Of a stretch of DNA of 64,000 bases, positions 1-9,230 are shown piece by piece. Position 1 is the first letter of the stretch; each line of letters starts with the position of its first letter. The notes beneath the pieces were generated by a model. That model did not search any database. It saw only the letters and a program-made list of their open reading frames with translations, and was not told the origin of the DNA. The position numbers were made by a program, and so were the translations under genes. The DNA is from CAWJMF01 sp963843945 (GTDB lineage: Bacteria; Vulcanimicrobiota; Vulcanimicrobiia; Vulcanimicrobiales; Vulcanimicrobiaceae), in assembly GCA_963843945.1 (NCBI GenBank), contig CAWJMF010000002.1:1302001-1366000 (forward strand). Direction: 5' to 3'.

Positions 1-5
1 CTACC

Positions 6-461
6 GTGAACCTGAACCCGATCTCGAATGTCCGCGGCCGGATCTTCTTAGCGCTCTGTGCGGCCGCGCTTGTCTCCGCGTGCAACGGAAACTCTTCGCC
101 GGCACCGGTTTGCGGCGCACCGCAGGGGACCGTCGTCGTCGCCTATCCCGCCCCGGGTGCGACGGCAGTTCCCGACAACTTCCTCGGCGTTATCTTCGCC
201 TCAACGAAGGGTCTCGGCAGCTCGTACCAGGCGTTGCTCGTGCCGAACGGCAGCTCGTCGTTCGTGTCGCTCTTGACCGTCGCGATGTTCACGCCGCCCT
301 TGCCGGTGCCGAACCAAACGCCGTCGTTTCCCAATCCGATCTACCAGGCGAGCGCTGCCAACGGCTACGTTCTACCCGCCGCAACCGCGATCAACGTCTA
401 CCTGAACGACTTGGGCTCGAACTGCGCGCCGCGTTTCATGTCGACCTTTACGTCCCAATAG
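6..461 (+). CDS. Secreted lipoprotein, unknown function
   Basis: A 151-residue protein starting at GTG. The N-terminus has Arg10/Arg12, a hydrophobic run and a lipobox (LVSAC, Cys26), so it should be exported by Sec and lipidated. The mature part opens with YPAPGATAVPDN, which resembles the first strand of bacterial Ig-like domains of the Big_5/SbsA type. The rest is rich in Pro, Ser and Ala with no catalytic motif that I recognise. Only five bases precede the start in this window, so a longer upstream start cannot be excluded. Its neighbours are other exported proteins, but there is no functional clue from context. Confidence 0.7.
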   Translation: MNLNPISNVRGRIFLALCAAALVSACNGNSSPAPVCGAPQGTVVVAYPAPGATAVPDNFLGVIFASTKGLGSSYQALLVPNGSSSFVSLLTVAMFTPPLPVPNQTPSFPNPIYQASAANGYVLPAATAINVYLNDLGSNCAPRFMSTFTSQ

Positions 462-504
462 CGAACGGCGAGGGAGCGGCGCCGCATTCGCCAACAACGG
501 CAGG

Positions 505-1071
505 ATGAGCACTCTTTCGCGTTCCCTCGCCGTTTTGGGAGTCGTCCAGGCCTGCGCGCTCGCCGTGCCGCTGCTGGCGACGAACCCTGCGACCGCCGCG
601 TCGACGCAGCCCGGAGCGAGCCTGATCAAAGTGAACCGCTGCGATCCGCAGCATAATCCCGGCTCGCCCGGCGGCTACGCCTACGGCCCCGGTTACGCTC
701 CCGCCTACTACCCCGGACGGCCGTACTACTACAACCCCGGCTACTATAACCGCGCTTACTACCAGCCGCCGGTCAGTTCGTCCGCCGAACTCGCGATCGA
801 CTACGTCAACCTCACGCCGCATCCGATGAAGAGCATCGACTTCGGCTTGGTCGCGAACGGCAAACTCGTCGCGATCGTGCGCGACGTCGGCACGTTCTCG
901 CAGGGCGCCGAGATCAAGCACAAGTTCGGCATCAGCCCGAACGTTTTCCCGATCAGCACGGGCCTGCCGGTGTGCGCGCCGCTGCACGTCGTGTACGAGA
1001 ACGGCACGACCTGGACCAACCCGAAGCTCCCGCCGGATAATCCCGCGATCTTCGCGCCGCCGCCGAAGTAG
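505..1071 (+). CDS. Secreted Tyr/Pro/Gly-rich protein, unknown function
   Basis: A 188-residue protein with a Sec-type signal peptide (hydrophobic run about residues 8-30 ending in an Ala-rich cleavage region). It has a Gly/Tyr/Pro-rich linker at about 55-90 with many YYNPGYY-like steps, then a conserved-looking C-terminal domain (about 95-180) with regularly alternating beta-type residues and one Cys. I do not recognise the family. A long opposite-strand reading frame covers the same DNA, but its Arg-rich translation looks like a shadow. This frame gives a proper signal peptide and a folded-looking domain. It lies ten bases before the hydrolase gene, so the two may be co-transcribed. Confidence 0.7.
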   Translation: MSTLSRSLAVLGVVQACALAVPLLATNPATAASTQPGASLIKVNRCDPQHNPGSPGGYAYGPGYAPAYYPGRPYYYNPGYYNRAYYQPPVSSSAELAIDYVNLTPHPMKSIDFGLVANGKLVAIVRDVGTFSQGAEIKHKFGISPNVFPISTGLPVCAPLHVVYENGTTWTNPKLPPDNPAIFAPPPK

Positions 1072-1081
1072 CGTAGCGCGC

Positions 1082-1963
1082 GTGTTCGAGGGATTCGAGC
1101 GCCGCCAAGTCACGGTCGGGGACGTCACGATCAATTGCAGGACCGGCGGACAGGGTCCGCCGGTCCTGCTCCTCCACGGCTACCCGCAGAATCTCGCACT
1201 CTGGGCGAAAGTCGCGCCGCTGCTCGCCGAGCGCTTCAGCGTCGTGGCCGCCGATCTGCGCGGCTACGGCGACTCGTCCAAACCCGTCTGCGCGCACGAC
1301 GCTGCCAACTACTCGTTTCGGGCGATGGCAGCCGATCAAGTGGCGCTGATGCGCCAGTTCGGGTTCGAGCGCTTCCACGTCGTCGGTCACGATCGCGGGG
1401 GGCGCACGGCGCATCGGATGGCGCTCGATAACCCCGGCATCGTGCGCTCGCTGGCCGTTCTCGACATCGTGCCGACCTACGCGATGTTCGCCGAAACGAA
1501 CCGGCGCATCGCGGGTGCGTATTGGCACTGGTATTTTTTGGCGTTGCCCGCGCCGTTTCCGGAACGCTTGATCGCAAGCGATCCGGACTATTTTTTTGAA
1601 ACCTCGATCGCCGGCTGGGGCGCCGCGGGCCTCGACGAGTTCGACCCCGGGATGCTCGCGGAGTACCGCCGCTGCTGGAACGATCCCGCCATGATTCACG
1701 GCTCGTGTTCCGACTATCGCGCAGCCGCAAGCATCGACTTCGCGCACGACGGCGAAGATCTCGCCAAGAAAGTGGCCTGCCCCGTGCTGGTCTTTTGGGG
1801 CTCGAAGGGCGCGATGCACCGGCTCTTCGACATGGAAGCGGAGTGGCGCAAGCGCTGCGAGCGCGTGCAAACCGCGAACCTGCCCGCCGGGCATTTCTTC
1901 ATCGACCGCTTTCCGGCAGAAACCGCCGCGATTCTCACCGAGTTCCTCGAGGGCGCAGACTGA
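1082..1963 (+). CDS. Alpha/beta hydrolase, fluoroacetate dehalogenase-like
   Basis: A 293-residue alpha/beta hydrolase from a GTG start. It matches the fluoroacetate (haloacetate) dehalogenase branch at every catalytic position I can see. HG at 32-33 is the oxyanion region. The nucleophile is Asp104 in GHDRGGR, followed by Arg105 and Arg108, which bind the substrate carboxylate in that family. Asp128 is the acid, His149-Trp150 form the halide pocket (YWHW), and His271 in GHFFIDRFP is the general base. Known members hydrolyse haloacetates to glycolate with release of halide. Epoxide hydrolases also use Asp, but they lack the paired Arg residues and the HW motif. The natural substrate here is unknown. 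No neighbour supports a halo-organic pathway. Confidence 0.82.
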   Translation: MFEGFERRQVTVGDVTINCRTGGQGPPVLLLHGYPQNLALWAKVAPLLAERFSVVAADLRGYGDSSKPVCAHDAANYSFRAMAADQVALMRQFGFERFHVVGHDRGGRTAHRMALDNPGIVRSLAVLDIVPTYAMFAETNRRIAGAYWHWYFLALPAPFPERLIASDPDYFFETSIAGWGAAGLDEFDPGMLAEYRRCWNDPAMIHGSCSDYRAAASIDFAHDGEDLAKKVACPVLVFWGSKGAMHRLFDMEAEWRKRCERVQTANLPAGHFFIDRFPAETAAILTEFLEGAD

Positions 1964-1985
1964 GCCGCCGTCGAAGCCGCGCCGC

Positions 1986-2471
1986 ATGCGCTTTTTAGCA
2001 CGTCTTTCTTGCATTGCCGCGCTTTGCAGCGCGTTGCTCGTTCCGGGCATGACTTCCGCGGCGACGACGCCCGTCTGCGCCCCCGGCGATCCCGTCGTCT
2101 GGGTCAACACCTCGACCAAGGTCTATCACGAGAAGGGCGATCAGTACTACGGCAACACGAAGCACGGCGAGTATCAATGTAAATCGGCTGCGGATAGGGC
2201 CGGAGATCGACTCTCCAAGCAGACCGGCGGCGGTGGGAAGGCAGCGAGTCATGTGCCGTCTGCGCCGCCGACGGCGGGCGGAGCTGCGATCGCGTCGCCT
2301 GGCGCGATGGGCGCGCCGGCGGCAAAACCGAGTCCTACGGCCAGCGGTTCGAGCAAACACCACAAGAAATCGAGTACCGCTGCCGGCGCTACCCCGGCCG
2401 CGAGCGCGTCGCCCTCAAGCAAGAGCAAGAAGCACAATTCTTCGCCTTCGCCGGCGCCGGTGGCCACCTAA
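1986..2471 (+). CDS. Small secreted protein with low-complexity tail
   Basis: A 161-residue protein with a signal peptide (about residues 1-26). The compact conserved segment at about 30-75 contains PVVWVNTSTKVYHEKGDQYYG and two Cys (near 31 and 60) that could pair. The second half is an Ala/Ser/Pro/Lys-rich tail ending in Lys/Ser/Pro repeats, probably unstructured and perhaps cell-wall or DNA binding because of its positive charge. The N-terminal segment recurs in many uncharacterised secreted proteins of soil bacteria, from memory, but no function is known. It ends 15 bases from the convergent stop of the cyclase-type regulator. Confidence 0.72.
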   Translation: MRFLARLSCIAALCSALLVPGMTSAATTPVCAPGDPVVWVNTSTKVYHEKGDQYYGNTKHGEYQCKSAADRAGDRLSKQTGGGGKAASHVPSAPPTAGGAAIASPGAMGAPAAKPSPTASGSSKHHKKSSTAAGATPAASASPSSKSKKHNSSPSPAPVAT

Positions 2472-2485
2472 CCGGCGACGAAGAA

Positions 2486-5341
2486 CTACACGGTCAAGGC
2501 GAGCGCGACCGCGCCCTCTTCGTTCAGCGACCGGCCGGCATTCATCTCGTCCACAAAGGCTGCGGCCTCCGGGCCTTCGCGTAAGGCCGCCACGATACGA
2601 TCGTAGAGCAACTGCTCCGTATATTCGCGGGTGACCTCAAGTTGTTCGAGGCGGCCGTCGACGAAGCCGAGCACGGTCGCCGCCTGCCGGCCGTATTCCG
2701 GTGTGCGCAGAGCGGCAACGCCCGCGATATGCTGTAACGAAAAAGCCACGTAGATGTCGATCTGAGCGTCGTGTCGCAAGCGCAGCGCCTCGCGTGCGTA
2801 CTCGCGAGCTTCGTCATACCTGGCGAGCGCGAGATTGAACGCAGCGAGATTCGTTAGCAGCCATGCAATGACGCGCGACTCGAGGCGCCTAGCCCGCGCC
2901 GCCTTAAGGCCTTCCTGGCCGGCGGCGACCGCAGCTTCCCCATCGCCGCAGCGAAATTCGGCCTCGGCTAGCGTGCCTGCCGTAACCGCGACGTTGTACG
3001 CGTCGTCGCTGTCCCGGAAGCTCTTCAGTGCTTGCGCAAAAAGTGCGCGCGCGCCGACGACGTCGTCCTTGAGGGAGCGGGCGGCGGCCAGGTCGCGCAA
3101 CACGCCGCCCTCGCGCTTGAAGCCCAGCTTGCGCAGTGCGACGAGCGCCTTCTGCAGCAGCACTTCGCCCTTGTCGACCTCACCGAGATAGACGAGCGAA
3201 CGGCCGGCCCAACGCTCTGCGTTCGCGATGCCTCGCGCGTCACTCAGCGTCTCGAAGAGCGCAAGCGCGCGCTCCGCAGCGCTCGAGGCTGCGCGAAACT
3301 GGTTCATCGTCGAAGCCAACGTCGCTTCGGCCAGTTCGAGTCTCGCCGCTAATTGCGCCGGCGTCGCCTCGCTCACCGCATCGAGAGCGCTGGCGACCCA
3401 GCGCCGCGCCTCGGTTGCGGCGAACGCGACGAGGACGCGTCGCAGCGTAGCCGCAATACGCTGCCCAATTAGCACGTCGCCCGAATCGCCAAACGACCAG
3501 GCCAGCGCAGCTCGAACGTTTTCCAACTCACTTTCGGCTTCGTCGAGCCATGGCCCGTACGAGACGGATTCATACTCGCGTTCGAGGCGCTCGGCGAGCA
3601 CGGCGTATGCCGAAGCGTGCCGGCTGCTTAGCCCGGGCGCTTCGCCGAATTCCACGGACTTTTCGCGGCCGTATTGGCGAATCGATTCGAGTAGGCGGTA
3701 GCGCGTATCGTTTTCGGATGGCTCGCTCAGCACGAAAGATTTGTCGATCAAGGACGCGAGAAGGTCGAGAACGTCGAACTCGCCGACCGTGTCGCTCGCG
3801 CACACGTCGGTCGCCGTCTGTAACGAGAAACTCCCGGCGAAAACCGACAGGTCGCGGAACAGCCGCTGCTCTTGTTCTGAGAGCAGGTCGTAGCTCCAGT
3901 CGATTAAGGCGCGCATCGTTTGCTGCCGCGGCAGCGCCGTACGGTCGCCTCCCGTTAAGATGCGGAAACGCTCGTCGAGCTGGCGGGCGAGCTGGCCCGG
4001 GGAGAGGATCTTCATGCGCGCGGCGGCCAATTCGATTGCCAGCGGAATGCCGTCTAGCCGTCGGCAGATTTCGGCGACCACCGGTGCGCTTTCGTCGTTC
4101 AGGCGGAACGAATGATTCGCGGCGCGCGCACGGTCGTCGAAGAGTGCGATCGAGCCGAAAGCGAGCGCCGCCTCCGCGGCCAATCCCTTACCGGCCCCGG
4201 GAACCGCCAGCGGCGGCATTTGGTACACGACCTCGCCGCCGATCTTCAACGCTTCGCGGCTCGTGGCAACGATCTTGATCTTCGGACAAGCTGCCAGAAT
4301 CACCGCCGCGGTCCTCGCAGCTTCGCCGATCACGTGCTCGCAGTTGTCGAGGAGAATCAGCGCGTTCTTGCGTTCGAGACGCGAAACCAGCGCTTCGAGC
4401 ATGGGCCGGTTCGCCGGTTCCTGCACGCCGAAGACCGCGCCGACCTCGTTCGGCACGAGGGCAGCATCGCTCAGCGGCGCGAGGTCGACGAACCAAACCC
4501 CATCGCTGAAACGTTCGAGCAGCTTCGCTCCGAGTTGCTGCGAGCACCGCGTCTTTCCCAGGCCGCCGGCACCGAAAAGCGTGACCAGCCGCCCCGCGTC
4601 CAAAAGCTTTTCGATCGCCGCGACGTCGTTTTCGCGGCCGAGGAAGCTCGAGAGCTGCTGCGGCAGGTTCGTATCGACGGCACCGAGCGAACGCAGCTTT
4701 GGGAACTCGGCCGGGAGTCCGGCGCCCGCGAGCTGATAGACGTGCTCGCTTTGCGAGAGGTCTTTGAGCTTGTGTTCTCCCAGATCTTTGAGCGTCGCGC
4801 CTTCGGGAATGGCGTGGGCGGCAAGTTCGGCAGCGGTTCCCGAGACGAGCACCTGGCCGCCGTGGCCGATCGCGAGCAAACGCGCCACGCGGTTGAGGGT
4901 CGGCCCAAAGTAATCGCCATCGCGTTCGTCGGCCGTTCCGACGTGCAGCGCCATGCGCACGCGAATGCCGTCGACGTCCGCGAAGTCGCCTTCTGCGAGC
5001 GTCCGCTGCGCGTCGAGCGCCGCTCCCATGGCTTCCTCCACCAGGTGGAAAGCGGCGCAAAAAGCGTCGCCGATCGTCTTGAAGACGTGGCCGTTGTGAC
5101 GCCCGATCGCCGCTCGCATGAGTTCGTCATGCAGCCGCACGGCGCGCTGCATCGCGACCCGGTCGCGATCCCAGCGAATCGTACTCCCTTCGATGTCGGT
5201 GAACATGAAAGCCACCGTCCCCGAAGGGAGCGCCGCTGTTTCGATCGTCCCTCGCGAGCGGCTCCCGCCAGACTCCATCTGCCGAACGTTCCGCGCGATG
5301 CTCCTCAGTCCGGCTTTCGAGCGGAGGAGAAGGCTTGGCAC
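2486..5341 (-). CDS. Class III nucleotide cyclase / NB-ARC ATPase / TPR regulator
   Basis: A 951-residue multidomain signalling protein. The N-terminal class III cyclase domain (about 40-200) keeps both metal Asp residues (Asp49 in FTDIEGST, Asp92 in KTIGD) and the transition-state pair Asn150/Arg154 in LNRVAR, so it may make cAMP. An NB-ARC/AAA-type ATPase follows, with P-loop GAGGLGKT at 257-264 and a LILLDNCEH Walker B-like strand. The C-terminal 350 residues are Ala/Leu-rich helical repeats of TPR type. This architecture is common in actinobacteria and soil phyla and is usually annotated as an adenylate cyclase or LuxR/AfsR-like ATPase. No DNA-binding HTH is visible at the C-terminus. The GTG at 5341 has no clear ribosome site. 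The ATG 63 bases downstream (MESGGSRSRG) is an alternative. Confidence 0.85.
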   Translation of the reverse strand: MPSLLLRSKAGLRSIARNVRQMESGGSRSRGTIETAALPSGTVAFMFTDIEGSTIRWDRDRVAMQRAVRLHDELMRAAIGRHNGHVFKTIGDAFCAAFHLVEEAMGAALDAQRTLAEGDFADVDGIRVRMALHVGTADERDGDYFGPTLNRVARLLAIGHGGQVLVSGTAAELAAHAIPEGATLKDLGEHKLKDLSQSEHVYQLAGAGLPAEFPKLRSLGAVDTNLPQQLSSFLGRENDVAAIEKLLDAGRLVTLFGAGGLGKTRCSQQLGAKLLERFSDGVWFVDLAPLSDAALVPNEVGAVFGVQEPANRPMLEALVSRLERKNALILLDNCEHVIGEAARTAAVILAACPKIKIVATSREALKIGGEVVYQMPPLAVPGAGKGLAAEAALAFGSIALFDDRARAANHSFRLNDESAPVVAEICRRLDGIPLAIELAAARMKILSPGQLARQLDERFRILTGGDRTALPRQQTMRALIDWSYDLLSEQEQRLFRDLSVFAGSFSLQTATDVCASDTVGEFDVLDLLASLIDKSFVLSEPSENDTRYRLLESIRQYGREKSVEFGEAPGLSSRHASAYAVLAERLEREYESVSYGPWLDEAESELENVRAALAWSFGDSGDVLIGQRIAATLRRVLVAFAATEARRWVASALDAVSEATPAQLAARLELAEATLASTMNQFRAASSAAERALALFETLSDARGIANAERWAGRSLVYLGEVDKGEVLLQKALVALRKLGFKREGGVLRDLAAARSLKDDVVGARALFAQALKSFRDSDDAYNVAVTAGTLAEAEFRCGDGEAAVAAGQEGLKAARARRLESRVIAWLLTNLAAFNLALARYDEAREYAREALRLRHDAQIDIYVAFSLQHIAGVAALRTPEYGRQAATVLGFVDGRLEQLEVTREYTEQLLYDRIVAALREGPEAAAFVDEMNAGRSLNEEGAVALALTV

Positions 5342-5422
5342 CAGGGCAACGGAGGCTCACCCAAAAAGCTTTAGCAGGTTGCTTTACTCCGAATGCACTC
5401 GTTAAGAGGGCGGGAGGTTGCC

Positions 5423-6973
5423 TTGCAGTTGGATCGCGTTCGCTTCGTCTTGGGAGCCGGTCTCGCCGTACTCGCTCTCGGCCTCGCCGCATGCGGAGGA
5501 AGCGAGGCACCCGTCGCGCCTACGCAGGCGCAAGCGCCGGGCGCCGCGGCTTCGGCGAGTCAGGGACGGACCGTAACGGCCTCGCTTTCGACGAGCTCGA
5601 CGAGTTATGCAATCCCCCTTTCGGGGGGGTACAGGGCTTCACTGACGCTGCACGCGAGCGGCGTCCCGGCCGGCACGAAGATCTTGCTCGGCGTTCAGCA
5701 GCCGCAACTCGCGACCGTCAGCCGGTTGCATAACTTCTCGCGAACGCACTCCTGTCCGGCGACCTTGACGATACCTCTCATCAACCCGTTCCGCTTTCCG
5801 ATCGTGCTGAACGTCGACGGTTTCTCGCTGAGTTTACCGTGCAGCGTCGATGGAACGCTCTTCGGCGTCAGCTTCTATCAGCTCGAGCCCGCTCCGCCGA
5901 TCGCCTCCTCCTTGAAGGTCGGCGACATCACGGCGATTGGAAACTCGATTACCTTCACATCGGACGTTGCCACGATCACCCTTCCGCCACGGACCGAAAC
6001 CGCGTTGAGCATCATCCCTGAGGGCTCGACGGCCGAGGTCGGCATCCCGTTTTCGTCCGGCGGGGGAACCGCGATGCTCACTTCGAACACCGCCGCGCTG
6101 CCCGGCCTGACCGTGGCTTACAACAGCGGCGGCGGCGGCGGTTCGCTTTTCTCATCGGGCTGCGCCCCAGCATACACGGGTACTCCGCCCGTGCTCGCTG
6201 CGCCGCTCGTGGGCGTTCCGATCTTGGGCATCCCGCAATTCTACTGCCTCCTCGGAACCGTCGATTCCGCGACCGTTGGATTCGGAACGACCAACGTCAC
6301 CTTCACCATAGCGTCGCCGCTGCCCGACCTCAGTTTCATCGGGCTCGACGGTCCGGCCGGAGAGTACCTCTGCAGCCCCGCGCCTTCCGGTCCAATCACC
6401 TGCAGTACCTCGCAGTTCGCCGTGCCGACCATTCAAAACGTCATCGTCGGCAACGTCCAGGATTTGCAGATCTGTCTGCCGGCGAGCGCCGAACAGAACT
6501 GCAACACTACCGGGAACAGCGCGACGCCCGCACCATCCACGACCGGCGCGACCGTGGGCAACGAAGTCGACGTGCTTGTGGCGGACGACCCGACGTACGT
6601 CTCGGTTCCACCCGGCACGTGCACCTCGCCGGCGATCTGCGGCGGTTTCTATCTCGCCACGTCGGGCAGCACGTGCGTGATCGATAACGGTCCCGACGAG
6701 AACGGCGACGCGCCGCCCGGCTACACCGATCCCGGCGGTCCGCAAGAGAGCCCGAAGGTTTCCAGCGGAACGTCGAGTTCGGCCTTCTTCCCGGCCGTGG
6801 GTCCGTTCACCGAATTCGACATCATCCCGATAGCCGCCGGCCCTTGCACGATCACGGTGACCGAGCACGACGGCCCCGCGCAGCCGGCGCCCCGCTCGGC
6901 GACGCTTACCCTCAACGTTACCGGCTCGTCGAGGGATGCGCGCCCGCGCGCTCGCGTTTCGCAGGCGCACTAG
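5423..6973 (+). CDS. Large secreted lipoprotein, unknown function
   Basis: I place the start at TTG because GGGAGG lies five bases upstream. An in-frame ATG 30 bases earlier would only add residues before the signal. The resulting 516-residue protein has Arg5/Arg7, a hydrophobic stretch and a lipobox (LAAC, Cys24). The mature chain is rich in Ser, Thr, Gly and Pro with many short beta-type segments and several Cys. It looks like a series of extracellular beta-sandwich modules rather than an enzyme. I recognise no family. It is divergent from the cyclase-type regulator, and a hairpin follows it. Confidence 0.72.
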   Translation: MQLDRVRFVLGAGLAVLALGLAACGGSEAPVAPTQAQAPGAAASASQGRTVTASLSTSSTSYAIPLSGGYRASLTLHASGVPAGTKILLGVQQPQLATVSRLHNFSRTHSCPATLTIPLINPFRFPIVLNVDGFSLSLPCSVDGTLFGVSFYQLEPAPPIASSLKVGDITAIGNSITFTSDVATITLPPRTETALSIIPEGSTAEVGIPFSSGGGTAMLTSNTAALPGLTVAYNSGGGGGSLFSSGCAPAYTGTPPVLAAPLVGVPILGIPQFYCLLGTVDSATVGFGTTNVTFTIASPLPDLSFIGLDGPAGEYLCSPAPSGPITCSTSQFAVPTIQNVIVGNVQDLQICLPASAEQNCNTTGNSATPAPSTTGATVGNEVDVLVADDPTYVSVPPGTCTSPAICGGFYLATSGSTCVIDNGPDENGDAPPGYTDPGGPQESPKVSSGTSSSAFFPAVGPFTEFDIIPIAAGPCTITVTEHDGPAQPAPRSATLTLNVTGSSRDARPRARVSQAH

Positions 6974-7002
6974 CGCGCTCCGGACTGACCAGCGGCTTTG
7001 AG

Positions 7003-7037
7003 TGAGCCGGCCCGAGCAAGACGCCCGGGCCGGTTCA
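7003..7037. terminator. Hairpin between lipoprotein gene and pepP
   Basis: A 12-bp inverted repeat with one mismatch (arms 7003-7014 and 7026-7037) lies 30 bases after the lipoprotein stop and 17 bases before the pepP start. There is no T-tract, so it is a weak intrinsic terminator at best. It could also act as a leader structure for the next gene. Confidence 0.4.
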
Positions 7038-7053
7038 CGAAGTCTAAGCCCCT

Positions 7054-8373
7054 ATGAGCAACTATGCCGCCCGGCGCGCCGAGTTCGCGCGCCGCATGGG
7101 CCCGGACGCCGTCGCGGTCATTCCGGCTGCCCGTCACGCGACCCGTAACGCCGACACCGAGTACGAGTACCGGCAGAACTCGGACTTCTACTACCTCACC
7201 GGCTTTAGCGAGCCCGAAGCGGTCCTGGTGCTGGCTCCGCAGGCCGCCGATCCGGTGACCCTGTTCCTGCGGCCGCGCGATCGCACGGCCGAGATTTGGA
7301 CGGGGAGGCGGGCCGGCATCGAAGGTGCCGTCGCCGAACTCGGGATGGGCGCCGCGCACCCGATCGAGGAGCTGGAGGAACGCCTTCCCGCGCTGCTCGT
7401 CGGCGCGACGCGGCTCTACTACGGCTTCTCGCAGAACGAACGCATGGACCGCACGATCCTCGATGCGGTCGGCGTGGCGCGCTACACCGTGCGGCGCGGC
7501 GGCAAGGCGCCGCAGAGCTTCGTCGAGCCGGGCACGATCCTGCACGAGATGCGCGTTCGCAAAGGCGAGGACGAGCTCGCGATCATGCGCCGCGCAGCCG
7601 CCGCGTCGCTCGCAGGCCACGAAGCCGGGATGCGCGCGACGCGCCCCGGCCTCGGCGAGTGGGAGCTCGAAGCCATCATCGAATACCACTACCGGCTCGC
7701 CGGCGCGCAAGACGTCGCCTACCCGTCGATCGTCGCCGGCGGCGCGAACGCTACGATCCTTCACTACAATACCAATCGCGACGTGCTGCGTGACGGCGAC
7801 CTCGTGCTCGTCGACAGCGGCGCGGAAGTCGACGTATACGCGAGCGACGTGACGCGGACGTGGCCCGTCAACGGAAAGTTCTCGCCCGAGCAGCGCGCGA
7901 TCTACGAGATCGTACTGCGCGCACAGAAAGCCGGCATCGAGCGCGTCCGGGCCGGCGAATCGTACAATGCCTACCACGAGGCAGCCGTCCGCGTCTTGAC
8001 CGAGGGCTTGGTCGACGTCGGGTTGCTCTCGGGCTCGATCGATGCGCTGATCGAAGAGAACAAATTCTTCGAATTCTATCCCCACCGCACCGGACACTGG
8101 ATCGGTTTGGACGTTCACGACGCGGGACGCTACAAGAACGACGACGACGCCTACCGTACGCTCGAGCCCGGCATGGTGCTGACCGTCGAACCGGGACTCT
8201 ACGTCCAGCCGGACAGCAACGTGCCCGAGCGCTGGAAAGGTATCGGCGTGCGCATCGAGGACGACGTCCTGTGCACCGCGGGCGCGCCCGAGGTACTCAC
8301 GGCGGCAATTCCAAAGGAGATCGAAGAACTCGAGCGTATCGTCGGCGCGGACGCTCTGGCGAGCGTGCGCTGA
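7054..8373 (+). CDS. pepP: Xaa-Pro aminopeptidase (M24B)
   Basis: A 439-residue cytosolic metallopeptidase that removes N-terminal residues preceding proline. The N-terminal domain (about 1-165) is followed by the pita-bread catalytic domain. All metal ligands are visible: Asp254 (VLVDSGAE), Asp265 (YASDVTRTWPV), His348 in HRTGHWIG, Glu379 in TVEPGLY and Glu402 in RIEDDV. His355 sits in the expected proton-relay position. Length and ligand spacing agree with E. coli PepP. It is separated by three bases from the following epimerase gene, so the two are probably co-transcribed. Confidence 0.93.
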   Translation: MSNYAARRAEFARRMGPDAVAVIPAARHATRNADTEYEYRQNSDFYYLTGFSEPEAVLVLAPQAADPVTLFLRPRDRTAEIWTGRRAGIEGAVAELGMGAAHPIEELEERLPALLVGATRLYYGFSQNERMDRTILDAVGVARYTVRRGGKAPQSFVEPGTILHEMRVRKGEDELAIMRRAAAASLAGHEAGMRATRPGLGEWELEAIIEYHYRLAGAQDVAYPSIVAGGANATILHYNTNRDVLRDGDLVLVDSGAEVDVYASDVTRTWPVNGKFSPEQRAIYEIVLRAQKAGIERVRAGESYNAYHEAAVRVLTEGLVDVGLLSGSIDALIEENKFFEFYPHRTGHWIGLDVHDAGRYKNDDDAYRTLEPGMVLTVEPGLYVQPDSNVPERWKGIGVRIEDDVLCTAGAPEVLTAAIPKEIEELERIVGADALASVR

Positions 8374-8376
8374 AGC

Positions 8377-9219
8377 GTGCGCGTCACCGTCATCGGAGCG
8401 TCCGGCTTCGTCGGGCGCCGCCTCTGCGCGGTCCTGCGCCAAAATAAACACGAGGTCGTCACCGCATCGCTCCGCGACCCGGCCGTTGCGGCGGCGGCCT
8501 GCGATGGTTCCGATTCCGTCGTCAACTTAGCGGGCGAGCCCGTCGCGCAGCGCTGGACTCCCGAAGTCAAGGAGAAGATCCGCGCGAGCCGCGTCGACGC
8601 ACCGCGCGCATTGATCGAGCGCTTCGCGACGCTGGCCCAGCCGCCAAAAGCGTACGTTTCCGCCTCCGCGATCGGATACTACGGCACGAGCGACGACGAA
8701 CTGTTCACCGAATCGAGCCCGCCGGGCGACGGCTTCTTGGCCGAGGTCTGCGTCGCTTGGGAAGCGGAGACCGACCGCGCCGCCCAGTACGGCATGCGCG
8801 TCGCCAAGATCCGGACCGGCATCGTGCTCGGGCTCGACGGCGGCGCACTCGCGAAATTGCTGCCGATCTTCATGATCGGCGCCGGCGGCCCCGTTGCAAG
8901 CGGGCGGCAATGGTACTCGTGGATCCACATCGACGACTTGGTGAACATCTACATTCGCGCGATCGTCACCGCCGAGGGCGTGCTTAACGGCACCGCGCCG
9001 ATCGCGGTGCGGAACGCCGACTTCACGAAAGCGCTGGCCGCCGCGGTCAAGCGCCCCGCGGTCGTCCCGGTGCCCGAGTTCGCGCTCAAGCTCCTGTTCG
9101 GTGAAGGCGCCTCGACGATCGCGCAAGGTCAGCGCGTCCTGCCGGAACGAACGATGCAACTCGGCTACCAATTTCGCTACGACACCATCGACGCCGCCTT
9201 CGCGGAGTTGTTTCACTAG
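8377..9219 (+). CDS. TIGR01777-family NAD(P)-dependent epimerase
   Basis: A 280-residue SDR-type protein of the YfcH/TIGR01777 family. The N-terminal Rossmann motif GASGFVGRRL binds the dinucleotide. The family signatures VNLAGEPVAQRW and YVSASAIGYYG follow, as does a conserved WYSWIHIDDLV segment. The C-terminal DUF1731 part contains VPVPEFALKLLFGE. Members are conserved in bacteria and plants, where some affect cell division (SulA homologues), but the substrate is not known. GTG start, three bases after pepP. Confidence 0.9.
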   Translation: MRVTVIGASGFVGRRLCAVLRQNKHEVVTASLRDPAVAAAACDGSDSVVNLAGEPVAQRWTPEVKEKIRASRVDAPRALIERFATLAQPPKAYVSASAIGYYGTSDDELFTESSPPGDGFLAEVCVAWEAETDRAAQYGMRVAKIRTGIVLGLDGGALAKLLPIFMIGAGGPVASGRQWYSWIHIDDLVNIYIRAIVTAEGVLNGTAPIAVRNADFTKALAAAVKRPAVVPVPEFALKLLFGEGASTIAQGQRVLPERTMQLGYQFRYDTIDAAFAELFH

Positions 9220-9230
9220 CTAGGAGACCG

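Noticed and set aside
448..1134. 228-codon minus-strand frame overlapping the secreted protein at 505-1071
   Set aside because: Arg/Val-rich with no signal or domain. The plus-strand frame has a signal peptide and an organised C-terminal domain.
6970..8451. 493-codon minus-strand frame over pepP
   Set aside because: It covers a gene whose metal ligands are all identifiable on the plus strand. The antisense translation has no recognisable feature.
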